A stretch of 64,000 nt of DNA from Bernardetia sp042180575. GTDB lineage: Bacteria; Bacteroidota; Bacteroidia; Cytophagales; Bernardetiaceae. The notes under the pieces are model-generated. The model did not search any database. It was not told the DNA's origin and worked only from the letters and a program-made list of their open reading frames with translations. The DNA lies in assembly GCF_042180575.1 (NCBI RefSeq), contig NZ_CP170094.1, positions 868,001 to 932,000 of the forward strand, read 5' to 3'. A program made the position numbers and the translations under genes. Shown here one piece after another: positions 26,901 through 34,529 of this stretch. Position 1 is the stretch's first letter; each line of letters starts with the position of its first letter.

Positions 26901-27494
26901 GACAAGATAAGTTTGTCCTCTATCAAGATTAACAGAAATAGGAATTCCAGCAGGGCTACCTGTTGTTGTATTAGCAGAAGGAGTTATACTAACAGTTGTT
27001 CCATCTTGTGTTCCTACTACTAAAAATTGAGATTGACGAATACCTGGAGCATAGCTCATAGTATAGTATTCAGTTCCTAGCCCATTTAATGGAAATATAA
27101 GTGTCGCATCTGCTGTAAAAGTACCTCTATTCAGAGCATACAAACTCACTGTTTCGGAAGTGGAAACAAAAACTCCTTTATTTTGAACAGTTTGTACATT
27201 AGATACAGAGTAATTATTGACAGGTGTTAATTCTATTGTTTGAGAGCCATTCGCTGCTACATTGATAGCTGCTACATTGGTTGCACCTCCATCAGCGAAT
27301 ACAGTCCCTGTTGCAGCAAAACGTGAAGTTACATACAGACGTATATTAGGATCAGGTGCAGGATCATTGTGCATATAACCCACCCAAAACTCTCTACCTT
27401 CCGAAGTACGAACACAAGGGTCAGTTTGAGCAAGGAGAGAAAACGAATGAGTAAAAAATAACGTAAAGAGTAAAAGTAAAAATAATTGCTTCAT
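20904..27494 (-). CDS. Giant secreted repeat protein with T9SS type B sorting domain
   Basis: A 2,196-residue secreted protein. The start at 27494 is chosen because it gives a clean signal peptide (MKQLFLLLLFTLFFTHSFS, then LLAQ); 18 more upstream codons are possible. The first 440 or so mature residues resemble an IgGFc-binding/adhesin N-terminal domain (EGREFWVGYMHND, and paired 'TYLVKSNADLTGSFIQG'-like strands). A long run of Ig/PKD-like units of about 85-110 residues follows, many carrying LxFCDxxGAQT and YxWF-type motifs. The last 90 or so residues (FIPQAFTPNQDRLNEEWEI, DRWG, VPAGVYYYEV) are the gliding-motility-associated type B sorting domain for export through the type IX system. Confidence 0.9.
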   Translation of the reverse strand: MKQLFLLLLFTLFFTHSFSLLAQTDPCVRTSEGREFWVGYMHNDPAPDPNIRLYVTSRFAATGTVFADGGATNVAAINVAANGSQTIELTPVNNYSVSNVQTVQNKGVFVSTSETVSLYALNRGTFTADATLIFPLNGLGTEYYTMSYAPGIRQSQFLVVGTQDGTTVSITPSANTTTGSPAGIPISVNLDRGQTYLVKSNADLTGSFIQGSNPIAVFSGNTRVNIDATSSDHVYEQIPPVNTWGRNFVTIPSVAAPGLTVRDYDYYKILAQRDGTVVTISGDPTSPRTLNAGEFYQFSTQGNNVPRVISSTEPILVGQFTISQQTGGENADPYFVLLSANEQTVKDINVEALEIVTGRADDFFITIVTKTTNTGNVRLNGANLAFTAITGSDMSFTRQAVTFGTYNIDNTLPTNEGFIAYVHGYAQTESYGYLAGSSLEIVVDVANDVAYCDGVTTDRTLEAPDGFIRYEWRLIPDPTILSINQDFTVSVSGSYELTTENAEGCIKRDTTEVIFSPPAIADIKHNGVSTDEIRLCDSLGQQTITGFNAANTPASEYKWRVVGSPTVIANTPDLVVNNFSATTVYELEVTNEATQCSLLGNGSAFDIITVIFEPTHDVNIAFDGTTPDFLDFCNSEGAQTITASLNPLPANVEYKWFKDGALIPTATTNTLTVDEFSATTRYKVEALRPNQTISCPQTDEIVVSFAAGVLVDISNNGNVVSGDTLILCDTEGAQTLSAFNPANPANVTYKWFARDSETDPLPTTLFDTTPTITADNFSDSTYYTVIITNINTPAFCNDTAHVTVFFRPQPVADIYYDEIIAPTTLNFCDDQGAQILRLDSLNNPDRVVVEWYDDDTNTLLADDVFSLVVDNFSSTLNIRVETTQQTCTDTDFIEVKFFPAAIIQHTDSISGDELFFCDVQGSQTIFGGYTTSTAIIGYQWRDITDPSNIIDLGTNIDLIANNFSDTTLYEVELIDIGNGLFPSCKLKDSVTVIFFGNQSAQIREIGKTNTPDTLIFCAADGARDLEIPVASILQPVTTTTWFELNGTTTTQIVRTPILNVNEFQANQKITKQYIARLTNTLTNCDVEDTMTVVFLPPIGVVLTGSTDICDGNQTPVIFRLSGAFPMKLTYREIPRVGTPTVREVYVGTETTTSPFDYVVQSTGGTFEVLALRDTLCDLLPVPSDIVEVTVTPKPEVLISSPDTSICVNQTTKFVAEGATSYVFYKNGLPMPAGAVANEYEPVVGTFQDGDQIWVIGETNGCPDTSRIMTMIVHPLPVVDLGVDRYKCKTDTALLVAPEGDFIYDWKKIDVDGSVISVGNGNDTLFALDTGTYFIRLENTITGCSTISNRVKIFNFDDEVVVDLGEDKTVCDPSDLPYRLVGSDLSHLNGTTYEWYVTGENTIIGSDSVLDVTAENMYSVVIQDPRGCRISDTVRINFAPTPDFVITGAENPNCSTFDTLRIERTNVRGMIINWFGDGIVSVSDSNKVAIVNVSGIYTATVTDTSTTANCSYTQSVEVFVRPNIDLGISTSAASDTIRLCEGDSLVLDAFRPEHNNNFTYQWRVIESNQTVSTNSKIAITYSMVDNYVANRFEVKVTDPNLTGGGNCSVLDTINVRFDRKSGVQIDSTFIKTLCLGQTQTLSAVGADSYQWSNGETTSTIEVTPTEAGFYTFIVNGIFSTPNLCGASADTIKFRVVPVPEIDIPESLVICENDSVEVNAFLPSHEPRYIYEWINENTGEIIDTLAIHVFKQDSANINYEPQTYRVGVYDTLGGGRCGAESLITVTFNRTSITEITASDTLVCIGEEITLRATGATNFRWNTGETTQEITISSDSAGVFRYTVIGSYGDDTNQNVCDSTGTSILVQFKDIPKITLNKPDTISICAGDSVQFIANGGFTYSWSQSPADSGDTVVVYPTDTTTYVVTGFDTLGCSSTDTTVVLVQPQIDLGQEQQLCEGDTASIGAPRPYGATYLWNTGETSDSIRIRRSGLYYVEVSINECSYTDSVQINFIEPPVLSAKDTILCFEDENQDRIFHQIGVEIDNYDSTARYRYQWFDENENLVGQDSLLNVEFGGVYLARVTVEYANSCSAITSLEVEANCDPQIFIPQAFTPNQDRLNEEWEIFGRFYSNLRIKVLDRWGMEVYSALQKRNDDEITFWDGTYKGKKVPAGVYYYEVTYTSPSDKSKTIKQTGTVTIIY

Positions 27495-27908
27495 TGGTTG
27501 GTTGAAATTATAGTGAGTAGGCTTCAGTTTGTTATTAATTTTATACAAAAAAAGTAATTACCAAATACAATAGTAATTAATTTCACTAAAAGAAAAGTTG
27601 ATTACTTTTTATATAAAACGAAAAAAAGAGACACAAAATTTTCTATTAGTTAACTTTATCTAATCCAAAATTTATTCTGTTGATATTTGGTAGATAGTTA
27701 CAAATATACTTAATATCTTATTAATTATGATATAATATATCATTTATAAAGGTATGCAAAACGAGTAAAGTAATAGGGCAGACTACTTTTTTTATAAAAC
27801 TTATAAAAATTGAGGGTTAAGTTTATCAGTTTCATAAAAAATTAGTATTTTACTTAGAGAAACATAAAATAAACACACACAATCACGCTTTATAAACTAT
27901 TTAAAATT
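27495..27908. other. AT-rich intergenic region, no gene seen
   Basis: About 410 bases between divergent genes. It is very AT-rich with many short poly-A/T runs and must hold the promoters for both neighbours. No clear hairpin, repeat or reading frame was recognised. Confidence 0.6.
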
Positions 27909-28178
27909 ATGATTCAAGAAATTGCAGCCCACGAAATACTACAACTTATTATTCGAAAAAAACCACTTTGGAAATGGAAAAAAAAATGTGTTTATACTGA
28001 TGGAATAGACAAAACTTTTATTCAGCTTACCTTTTTTGATGAGAATAATAATCAAATTGGAAAAACATGCTTTCAATTAGAAACAGGAACAGTTCAGTTT
28101 AGTGCCATCACAGAAGAATGCTCTCCCACTACATTAGTAGATTTTTTGTTGGAAATACTAGACAAAACTAACAAATAG
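27909..28178 (+). CDS. Small hypothetical protein (89 aa)
   Basis: An 89-residue soluble protein starting MIQEIAAHEILQLIIRKKPL. The middle has a lysine/tryptophan-rich patch (KKPLWKWKKKC) followed by beta-strand-like segments (TFIQLTFFDENNNQIG). There is no signal peptide or known domain. It is the first of three same-strand genes, the other two being paired membrane proteins; the 85-base gap makes operon membership uncertain. Confidence 0.5.
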   Translation: MIQEIAAHEILQLIIRKKPLWKWKKKCVYTDGIDKTFIQLTFFDENNNQIGKTCFQLETGTVQFSAITEECSPTTLVDFLLEILDKTNK

Positions 28179-28263
28179 CACCTAAATTACTTATTCACAA
28201 CAACTTTCAATTAAAATTATACGTTTTGAAAGTAAATGCACTTATACTTACAAAACAACTATT

Positions 28264-28680
28264 ATGTTTTCGTCCAAACCAAATAAAAAATCTTTTCTCT
28301 CCTTTGATTTTTATGCACAAGCTTTTTTTTCAGGAGTAGCCGTTGTGCTTGCTATTTTATCTATTTTTGATGGGCTTTTTGCTGCGATTGGTTTGTGGCT
28401 GATTGTTCCTGTTGCTCTTTATAATTCTGCTGGTCTTATCTATCATATTTTTATGGGAAGTTATTCTAAAAGTGTAGTTATTTTTAGGATAATTCATGCT
28501 GTGTTAGGATTTATGTCGATTGCTGGAATATTATTTTATCTCAAAGATAATTTGATAGATGAAGGACTTGTTTTTTATGTTATCTCGGCTATTCCTCTTA
28601 TTTTTTTAGTCGCTTATTTTATAATTACTTGGCAAGATTGGAAAGCAATGAAAGAAACACAAAATCACTCAAAGCTTTAA
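28264..28680 (+). CDS. Four-helix membrane protein, first of a paralogous pair
   Basis: A 138-residue protein with four predicted membrane helices (about residues 18-33, 37-58, 75-95 and 104-125). It shares SFDFYAQAFFSG, PVALYNSAGLIYHIFMGSYSK and FLVAYFIITWQDWKAMK with the next gene, so the two arose by tandem duplication. No catalytic or transport motif is visible. It is separated from its paralogue by 18 bases and is probably co-transcribed with it. Confidence 0.65.
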   Translation: MFSSKPNKKSFLSFDFYAQAFFSGVAVVLAILSIFDGLFAAIGLWLIVPVALYNSAGLIYHIFMGSYSKSVVIFRIIHAVLGFMSIAGILFYLKDNLIDEGLVFYVISAIPLIFLVAYFIITWQDWKAMKETQNHSKL

Positions 28681-28698
28681 TTTTACTTCTAGTAAATT

Positions 28699-29118
28699 AT
28701 GAAAAATACAACTCTCAATCCCAACAAACAACCCTTTTTAACCATTGATTTTTATATTCAATGTTTTTTCTTTGGATTACTTCTTATTTTTGGAGTTTTA
28801 TCTTTTACAAGTGGTTATTTTATGATTTTGGGGCTTTTTAGTTTGCTTCCTATTGCGCTTTATAATTCTATTGGAATGACATATCATATTTTTCAAGGAA
28901 GTTATTCGAAAGAAGTGGAAACATATCGAAAAATACATGCCATAAGTGCCATCATTTATTTGATAGTTTTTATAGTTGTATTTTTTGTTTTGGATAATCC
29001 TGCTAATGAAAATGAACTGACTTTTATTATTTTTTGGGGTATTCCTCCTTTATTTTTGGTTGCTTATTTTTTTATTACTTGGAAAGATTGGAAAGTGATG
29101 AAGAATTTGAAAAACTAA
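28699..29118 (+). CDS. Four-helix membrane protein, second of a paralogous pair
   Basis: A 139-residue protein with the same four-helix layout as its upstream neighbour and matching motifs: DFYIQCFFFG, PIALYNSIGMTYHIFQGSYSK and FLVAYFFITWKDWKVMK. Divergence between the two is moderate, so the duplication is not recent. Function unknown. Conserved YHIF-x-GSYSK between helices two and three may be a functional loop. Confidence 0.65.
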   Translation: MKNTTLNPNKQPFLTIDFYIQCFFFGLLLIFGVLSFTSGYFMILGLFSLLPIALYNSIGMTYHIFQGSYSKEVETYRKIHAISAIIYLIVFIVVFFVLDNPANENELTFIIFWGIPPLFLVAYFFITWKDWKVMKNLKN

Positions 29119-29174
29119 TTTGCAATTCTAGTATGAGAATAACTAAAAAGGCTATTTTTCCGTTACCTAACTTA

Positions 29175-29200
29175 TATGAACATATAAACAAGTGTTGATT
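29175..29200 (+). promoter_or_regulatory. Candidate ArsR-type operator
   Basis: TGAACA (29177-29182) and TGTTGA (29193-29198) form an imperfect dyad with a 10-base spacer upstream of the ArsR-type gene. ArsR/SmtB operators often contain TGAACA/TGTTCA half-sites, and one half-site here deviates by one base. Confidence 0.35.
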
Positions 29201-29260
29201 TATAGGTTCTTAAAATTAAAAAGGGGAAAAGTAATTACTTGGTAAAACTGAAAATCAATT

Positions 29261-29608
29261 ATGGAATCTAATTTAAAAAATAATACAGAATCAAATCTTG
29301 AAGAAAAAACATTACAAATTGATGTAGAAACACTAGAACGAACAGCTTTTATCTTGAAAACGGTTGCTCATCCTGTTCGTTTAGGTATTTTGAAATTGTT
29401 AGAAAAAACAGAACGCCTATCAGTCAATCAAATTTGTGAAGGCTTAGAAGTAGAACAATCGCTTACTTCTCATCATCTTTCGAATATGAAACTAAAAGGA
29501 ATTTTATCTTCAAAAAGAGAAGGAAAAAATGTTTATTATTCGCTTAGAGAACGAAATATCTTGAATCTTTTTAAGTGTTTGGAAGGATGTGATTGTGTTA
29601 TGTTTTAA
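29261..29608 (+). CDS. ArsR/SmtB-family transcriptional regulator
   Basis: A 115-residue winged-helix protein. The recognition region runs AHPVRLGILKLLEKTERLSVNQICEGLEVEQSLTSHHLSNMKLKGIL, followed by the beta-wing SSKREGKNVYYSL. A cysteine lies in the QICEGL helix and a Cys-rich tail CLEGCDC ends the protein, so a thiol or soft-metal sensor is plausible. The usual partner, a metal exporter or thiol gene, is absent. A 30-residue acidic leader precedes the conserved domain. Confidence 0.87.
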   Translation: MESNLKNNTESNLEEKTLQIDVETLERTAFILKTVAHPVRLGILKLLEKTERLSVNQICEGLEVEQSLTSHHLSNMKLKGILSSKREGKNVYYSLRERNILNLFKCLEGCDCVMF

Positions 29609-29628
29609 GTAGGATTACTCTTCAATCA

Positions 29629-30741
29629 TTATTCATTGAGTTCTTTTATTTCTTTTCTATTTTCAATAAGTTCTTTATCTGCCTCAAAAAGATACAGTTT
29701 TGGAAGACTGTTTATACTTTTGGGCAAATGAGTAATTTTATTATCAGAAAGATATAGCGTTTTGAGTTTTTTTAGATTTCCAATTTCTATTGGAACAGTT
29801 GGTATTTTATTGCTCTGTAAATAAAGAACTTGCATATTTTTTAAGGATAATATCTCTTTAGGAAATTCTTTTAATTTATTTCCACTCAAATCAATGTACA
29901 TCAATTCTTTCAACTCTTGTATTTCAATCGGTATATTCTCTATCTTATTAATTCCTAAATCTAATATCTCTAATTTTTTAAGATTGCTAATTTCTTTTGG
30001 AAGACTTTTGATTTTATTTAAACGTAGATTTAATGACCTAAGACTATCTAACTCAAAGATTACAGAAGGAATTTTTCCATTTAATCCACTTATACTCAAA
30101 TAAAGATTATTTTCTCTTAATTCTGAAAATTCAGAAGGAAGGTCTTCAAAGTTTTTCAACGAGATATCTAGATATTTTAAATTCTTGAGTTTTATAATTC
30201 CTTTTGGAAATCCTTCTAAACTACCTAAATACAAAGTTTCCAAACTTTCACATTTCCCAATTTCATTCGGTAAATTATTTATAGGATTTTTACTTAAATA
30301 AAGAACCTTTAACTTCTTTAGACTTCCAATTTCAATAGGAACTTGTTCTATCTTATTTGCTGACAAGCGAAGGTCTTTAAGGTTTTTTAGTTCTCCAATC
30401 GTATTTGGAATTGATACTATTGAATTGGTATGAAGTGAAATAGATTCTAAATCGGTCAGATGTTGAATAGAAGATGGAATTTTTCCATCTACATTATTTT
30501 GCTCCAAATAAATAGATTTTACGTGATGATTTTCTATATACACTCCCAACCAGTCATTACTTACTGTATTTTTATTTGGATCTTGATTAATATCCCAACC
30601 CGTATTTCTGTGCCAATTATCTCCATCAGTAGCTTTATAAAAATCTACTAAAGCCTTATACTCTTCAGCAGAAACCCCACTTTGTGAAAAATCACAAGAA
30701 GTAAGTAAAAAAATGAAAATCAGACATGAAAAATAACGCAT
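29629..30741 (-). CDS. Leucine-rich-repeat lipoprotein
   Basis: A 370-residue protein with a lipoprotein signal (MRYFSCLIFIFLLTSC). An N-terminal cap region contains ALVDFYKATDGDNWHRNTGW, typical of bacterial LRR surface proteins. About twelve leucine-rich repeats follow, many 23 residues long with the pattern LKxLYLSxNxIxxLPxEIGxL. Such proteins mediate binding at the cell surface; the ligand is unknown. The gene converges with the ArsR gene, 20 bases away. Confidence 0.88.
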   Translation of the reverse strand: MRYFSCLIFIFLLTSCDFSQSGVSAEEYKALVDFYKATDGDNWHRNTGWDINQDPNKNTVSNDWLGVYIENHHVKSIYLEQNNVDGKIPSSIQHLTDLESISLHTNSIVSIPNTIGELKNLKDLRLSANKIEQVPIEIGSLKKLKVLYLSKNPINNLPNEIGKCESLETLYLGSLEGFPKGIIKLKNLKYLDISLKNFEDLPSEFSELRENNLYLSISGLNGKIPSVIFELDSLRSLNLRLNKIKSLPKEISNLKKLEILDLGINKIENIPIEIQELKELMYIDLSGNKLKEFPKEILSLKNMQVLYLQSNKIPTVPIEIGNLKKLKTLYLSDNKITHLPKSINSLPKLYLFEADKELIENRKEIKELNE

Positions 30742-30766
30742 AAATTTTAGGAGTTAAAAATTAAAA

Positions 30767-30798
30767 AGCCTCTAAGGTTTTTACAATTCTTAGAGGCT
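30767..30798 (-). terminator. Rho-independent terminator of the M1 peptidase gene
   Basis: Arms AGCCTCTAAG and CTTAGAGGCT form a perfect 10-bp stem, with A/T runs on both sides. It lies just below the peptidase stop codon at 30811. Confidence 0.85.
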
Positions 30799-30810
30799 AA
30801 AAAAATGATT

Positions 30811-32739
30811 TTACTTCCCTGCCAACATCTTTTCAATGCTAGAAGAAGAAACAAAATGATAATTTGGTTTTGCTTCCTCAAAAATATCTTTTGCTAACGG
30901 AAGTGTTTTTGCATTTGCGATAAGTTCTGAATAAATAGGACTTAAAAATTTACGTCTTCCTACATTAACCAAGAATTTACGCAGTTGTGGATATGATTTT
31001 TCGTACTCATTATGAGCTACTTTTACAAGCCATTCTCCCAGAACTTCATTATTTCCTGTATCAGAGAACTTAAATTGTTTGTCTAGTTCGTCCATTTGTT
31101 GTGAACTAAGCTCATTCGGTAAAGCACGAAGGAAAAACAACCATTGTTGATACGACCAATCTTTTGTATCTAACTGTGCTGCTGGCGTTCCATCTTTCCA
31201 AGATTGTGCTGCTGCGATGGCTTTGTCGTAACGCTCTGATTCAATTTTTGGAATGCTAGAAGGAATTCCTGTTTCATAAATCCATTCTTTTGGATTAATT
31301 GTCTCCATAGAACCTTCTACCTGCGAAAGAAGATTTTTATCTAAATAAGTTAGAAAATCTTCTGTATTTGTTGTTTTGAAAGCGTATTCTGTAAAATATT
31401 GATTCAAGAAAACATCAAATTTTTCTCTTCCAACTGTATTTTCAATCAATTTTAAAAGATAGAATCCTTTGTCATAAGCGATTGAAGTAACTCCGTCATC
31501 AGGATTACGCCCTGTAAGGTCAAGTTTGAGTTTGGTGTCTTCTGCATTTCCTGCTTTTGTCATTGCATCTACTTCGTCTTTCAAATCTTGATAAGAAATC
31601 AAAGCCAACATTTCAGCATAATCTTTTCCATAAACTTCTTCCATTATTCTGTTCTCAAAATAAACAGTAAAACCTTCATTTAGCCAAAAGTCATTCCATG
31701 TCGCATTCGTAACTAAGTTTCCAGACCACGAGTGAGCTAACTCATGAGCCACCAAAGAAGTAAGCGAACGGTCGCCAGCCAAAATAGTAGGTGTTGCAAA
31801 AGTAAGACGAGGATTTTCCATTCCACCAAAAGGAAAACTAGGAGGCAAAACAATTAAATCATAACGTCCCCACGCATATTTTCCATAGAGTTTTTCAGCA
31901 GCTTCTAGCATTTTGTCCATTTCTTCAAACTCATAAGCAGCTTTAGAAATCATAGAAGGCTCTGCATAAACGCCTGTGCGCTCTCCAATCGGCTGAAAAC
32001 GTAAATCTCCAACTGCCAAAGCTAAAAGATAAGCAGGAATTGGTTGTTCCATTTTGAAGTTATAAACACCAGAATCATTTTTTTGCTGAGGATTTTCTGC
32101 ACTCATCACTGCCATAAGCTCCTTAGGAACAGTTACTTCGGCTGTATAAGTAAAACGAATCCCTGGGCTATCTTGTGTCGGTACCCAAGTACGAGCCAAA
32201 ATAGCTTGTGATTGAGTAAACAAAAATGGGCTTTTCTTTCCTGCCGTTTGTGAAGGAGCAAGCCATTGCAAAGCCTCTGCATCTGATGAGGTTTTGTAAG
32301 TAATAGTTACTTTTTGAGATTGAGGAGTAACTGGAATAGTTAGTTTTTGTCCTAAATTTTCGTCTTCAGTTGCAAGCTCAAAATTTGCTTTTTGTCCATC
32401 TACTTCTACATTTTCGATGGTCAGACTACGAGTGTCTAAGTAAATTTTGTACATATTATTCTGAACTTCTATATCATAAGTAGCAATCCCTGAAAGCATT
32501 TTGTTTTCAAAATCTACATTTAATTTTAAGTCTAAATGAGTAATTTTTGCATCTTCTGGAAGAGCATACGTATGAATATCAGTAGGCGTGGAAGTATTCA
32601 TTTGAGCAGTAGAATCGGTTTCTGTAATAGAATCTGTGTTCGTTTCTGTCGTTTTTTTCTCTGGATTACAGGCTGTAAAGAGAGAAAGTAAGACCAAACT
32701 AGAAAATATAGTTCGTAGTTGTAATGAGAAATGTTGCAT
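30811..32739 (-). CDS. M1-family zinc aminopeptidase, lipoprotein, LTA4-hydrolase-like
   Basis: A 642-residue peptidase with a lipoprotein signal (cysteine in LLSLFTAC, about residue 24) and a serine/threonine-rich linker. The exopeptidase motif GGMEN lies at about 305-309. The zinc site is HELAH (332-336) with the third ligand E355 in WLNEGF, and a proton-donor tyrosine is expected further on (SIAYDKGFYLL region). The NPRLTFATPT sequence and the C-terminal helical domain match the leukotriene-A4-hydrolase subgroup. It would trim N-terminal residues from peptides in the periplasm or at the surface. Confidence 0.92.
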   Translation of the reverse strand: MQHFSLQLRTIFSSLVLLSLFTACNPEKKTTETNTDSITETDSTAQMNTSTPTDIHTYALPEDAKITHLDLKLNVDFENKMLSGIATYDIEVQNNMYKIYLDTRSLTIENVEVDGQKANFELATEDENLGQKLTIPVTPQSQKVTITYKTSSDAEALQWLAPSQTAGKKSPFLFTQSQAILARTWVPTQDSPGIRFTYTAEVTVPKELMAVMSAENPQQKNDSGVYNFKMEQPIPAYLLALAVGDLRFQPIGERTGVYAEPSMISKAAYEFEEMDKMLEAAEKLYGKYAWGRYDLIVLPPSFPFGGMENPRLTFATPTILAGDRSLTSLVAHELAHSWSGNLVTNATWNDFWLNEGFTVYFENRIMEEVYGKDYAEMLALISYQDLKDEVDAMTKAGNAEDTKLKLDLTGRNPDDGVTSIAYDKGFYLLKLIENTVGREKFDVFLNQYFTEYAFKTTNTEDFLTYLDKNLLSQVEGSMETINPKEWIYETGIPSSIPKIESERYDKAIAAAQSWKDGTPAAQLDTKDWSYQQWLFFLRALPNELSSQQMDELDKQFKFSDTGNNEVLGEWLVKVAHNEYEKSYPQLRKFLVNVGRRKFLSPIYSELIANAKTLPLAKDIFEEAKPNYHFVSSSSIEKMLAGK

Positions 32740-32852
32740 AGAATAGCTTTTTAGTGATAAGTTATAAGTGGTAAATGGTAAGTGATAAAATACTATTTGT
32801 CTTTATCTGATAAAACCAAATGAAACCACAATAAAAAACGAAAATACAAAAA

Positions 32853-32893
32853 AAAGAATCTTAATCTAATAATAAGGTAGATTAAGATTCTTT
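32853..32893 (-). terminator. Rho-independent terminator of the YtxH gene
   Basis: Arms AAAGAATCTTAATCTA and TAGATTAAGATTCTTT pair perfectly over 16 bases around a 9-base loop, with A/T runs on both sides. Confidence 0.85.
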
Positions 32894-32929
32894 AAAAAGT
32901 GATTTTACTTTTAATAATACGATTAGAAA

Positions 32930-33250
32930 CTATGCTTCTTCGCCATCTGTTGCTGGCGTACTTCCAGTTTGATTTTTTGCTTTTGCTGCAAGTTCATTTG
33001 CTTTTGATTTTGCTTCGGCTGCAAGTGTATTTGCACGTTCTTTCATAGATTCGTTAAATTGATTTACTTTATGCTTTGTAATTTCTACTTGTCCTTCCAA
33101 ATCTTCTAAAAGGTCATTTGATTTGCGTGCAATACGACCACGAGTTTTGTCGCCTGCTTCTGGTGCCATCAAAACACCTACTAATGCGCCTACTGCTAGT
33201 CCTGCTATGAATGTTACTACACCTAAACCACCGTTATCTGAATTTGCCAT
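32930..33250 (-). CDS. YtxH-like small membrane protein
   Basis: A 106-residue protein starting MANSDNGGLGVVTFIAGLAV. The glycine-rich membrane segment GALVGVLMAPEAGDKTR is the YtxH-family signature, followed by an alanine/lysine-rich amphipathic coiled coil (ANTLAAEAKSKANELAAKAK). Such proteins are general-stress associated, though their mechanism is unknown. An upstream in-frame ATG at 33319 would add 23 hydrophobic residues with no family match, so the start at 33250 is preferred. Confidence 0.85.
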   Translation of the reverse strand: MANSDNGGLGVVTFIAGLAVGALVGVLMAPEAGDKTRGRIARKSNDLLEDLEGQVEITKHKVNQFNESMKERANTLAAEAKSKANELAAKAKNQTGSTPATDGEEA

Positions 33251-33596
33251 AAAAATAATATAGATTAAAAATGATGAATAATATAAAAATTGTCTTGATT
33301 GAATGAACTGAAATAACAATAAGCTAATTTAACAAAATTCCAGCTTCTACAAAATAATTATCTAATATAATAGAAAAAACCTCTTTAATTCTTTAAGAAA
33401 AAATTGTTTCTCTCTTTTATCAGATTTTGCTTTCTTGATTGTTTTCTAAAATCATTCTTTTAACGGACTACAAAAAAAAAGGTTCGTTAAAATATATATT
33501 TTATCAGCCTCTTTCCTAAAAATTATCACAATTATTTTTCTATTTTTGGATAAAATAAAAATACAATTATAAAATCTCATCAAAATAATTTAAAAA

Positions 33597-33860
33597 ATGG
33601 ACGAAAAATCAACTTCTCAAAATGAGCAACCTAACAATCATTCTAATCATAAATCTAATGACCCTTTACACGGAGTAAAATTAGCTGATATTTTAGAAAT
33701 CTTAGTAGAAAAACAAGGCTGGGAAAAAATGGCAAAACAAGTAAATATAAATTGTTTTAAAAATAATCCTTCTATAAAATCTAGTCTGACATTTTTACGT
33801 AAAACGCCTTGGGCAAGAGAACAAGTAGAGAAATTTTATTTGAATGTGATTAAAAAGTAG
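33597..33860 (+). CDS. VF530-type DNA-binding protein
   Basis: An 87-residue protein. After a 25-residue polar leader it carries the VF530/DUF2132 domain: DPLHGVKLADILEILVEKQGW, then NNPSIKSSLTFLRKTPWAREQVEKFY. The family folds as a small alpha-helical domain described as DNA-binding. No partner gene is obvious. It is followed 42 bases later by a Uma2 gene on the same strand. Confidence 0.85.
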   Translation: MDEKSTSQNEQPNNHSNHKSNDPLHGVKLADILEILVEKQGWEKMAKQVNINCFKNNPSIKSSLTFLRKTPWAREQVEKFYLNVIKK

Positions 33861-33902
33861 CTTTGAAGATTAGAAAGTTATTTTTTGTATCTTTAGTAAA
33901 CG

Positions 33903-34529
33903 ATGAACATAAATAATAAAAAAATGGGAATTACACAGAATAAAGCAAGTCTAGAAGAGTATTTTAGGATGGAAGAGGTCACAGGCGAAAAATTGGAATA
34001 CATAAATGGCACGATTCGTTCGATGGCAGGAACGACGATTGAACATAACATGATTAGTAATATGTTAGTAGAACTTTTGAATAAATGTTTGAGAGAAAAA
34101 GGATGTTCATTAATTACTGGAGATGTAAAATTATTTACTCAAGCATGTGCAAAAGCATTTTTGTATCCCGACCTTCATATTTATTGTGGGGAACTAAAAA
34201 AAGAAAAAATGAAACGAGGAGCGTATGCTCTCAAAGAACCTACTGTAATTATAGAAATACTTTCGGCTTCTACAACGGCTTATGATAAAGACGAAAAATT
34301 TGAATGTTATAGGAAAATGAAATCACTCAAACAGTATATTATGATAGAAAGTGATTTGACAGAAGAAGATGAAAATGGAAAACCAAAAACTAAAAAAGAA
34401 CCAAAAGTATATACTCGTCAGCTAGAAAATGAAAATAAATTTGTAGAAGAAGTTTTAGGATTAGAAGGTGTTTTAGAGGTTTTAGGCTGTAAAGTAAATG
34501 TGAAGGATATTTATGAATTTGTGATTTAG
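33903..34529 (+). CDS. Uma2-family restriction-endonuclease-fold protein
   Basis: A 208-residue Uma2 protein. YLRM-like SLEEYFRMEE and KLEYINGTI open the domain, with PD-(D/E)XK residues D90 (LYPDLHI), E118 (VIIEILSAST) and K132 (DEKFECYRKM). These are in the correct order, so the nuclease fold appears intact. Uma2 proteins are numerous in some cyanobacteria and Bacteroidota and their role is not settled. The start could also be the ATG at 33924 (MGITQNK). Confidence 0.85.
   Translation: MNINNKKMGITQNKASLEEYFRMEEVTGEKLEYINGTIRSMAGTTIEHNMISNMLVELLNKCLREKGCSLITGDVKLFTQACAKAFLYPDLHIYCGELKKEKMKRGAYALKEPTVIIEILSASTTAYDKDEKFECYRKMKSLKQYIMIESDLTEEDENGKPKTKKEPKVYTRQLENENKFVEEVLGLEGVLEVLGCKVNVKDIYEFVI

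Noticed and set aside
33458..33492. Terminator from TTTTAACG/CGTTAAAA between YtxH and VF530 genes
   Set aside because: The stem is short and AT-rich with a 19-base loop, and both neighbouring genes point away from it, so no transcript should end there.
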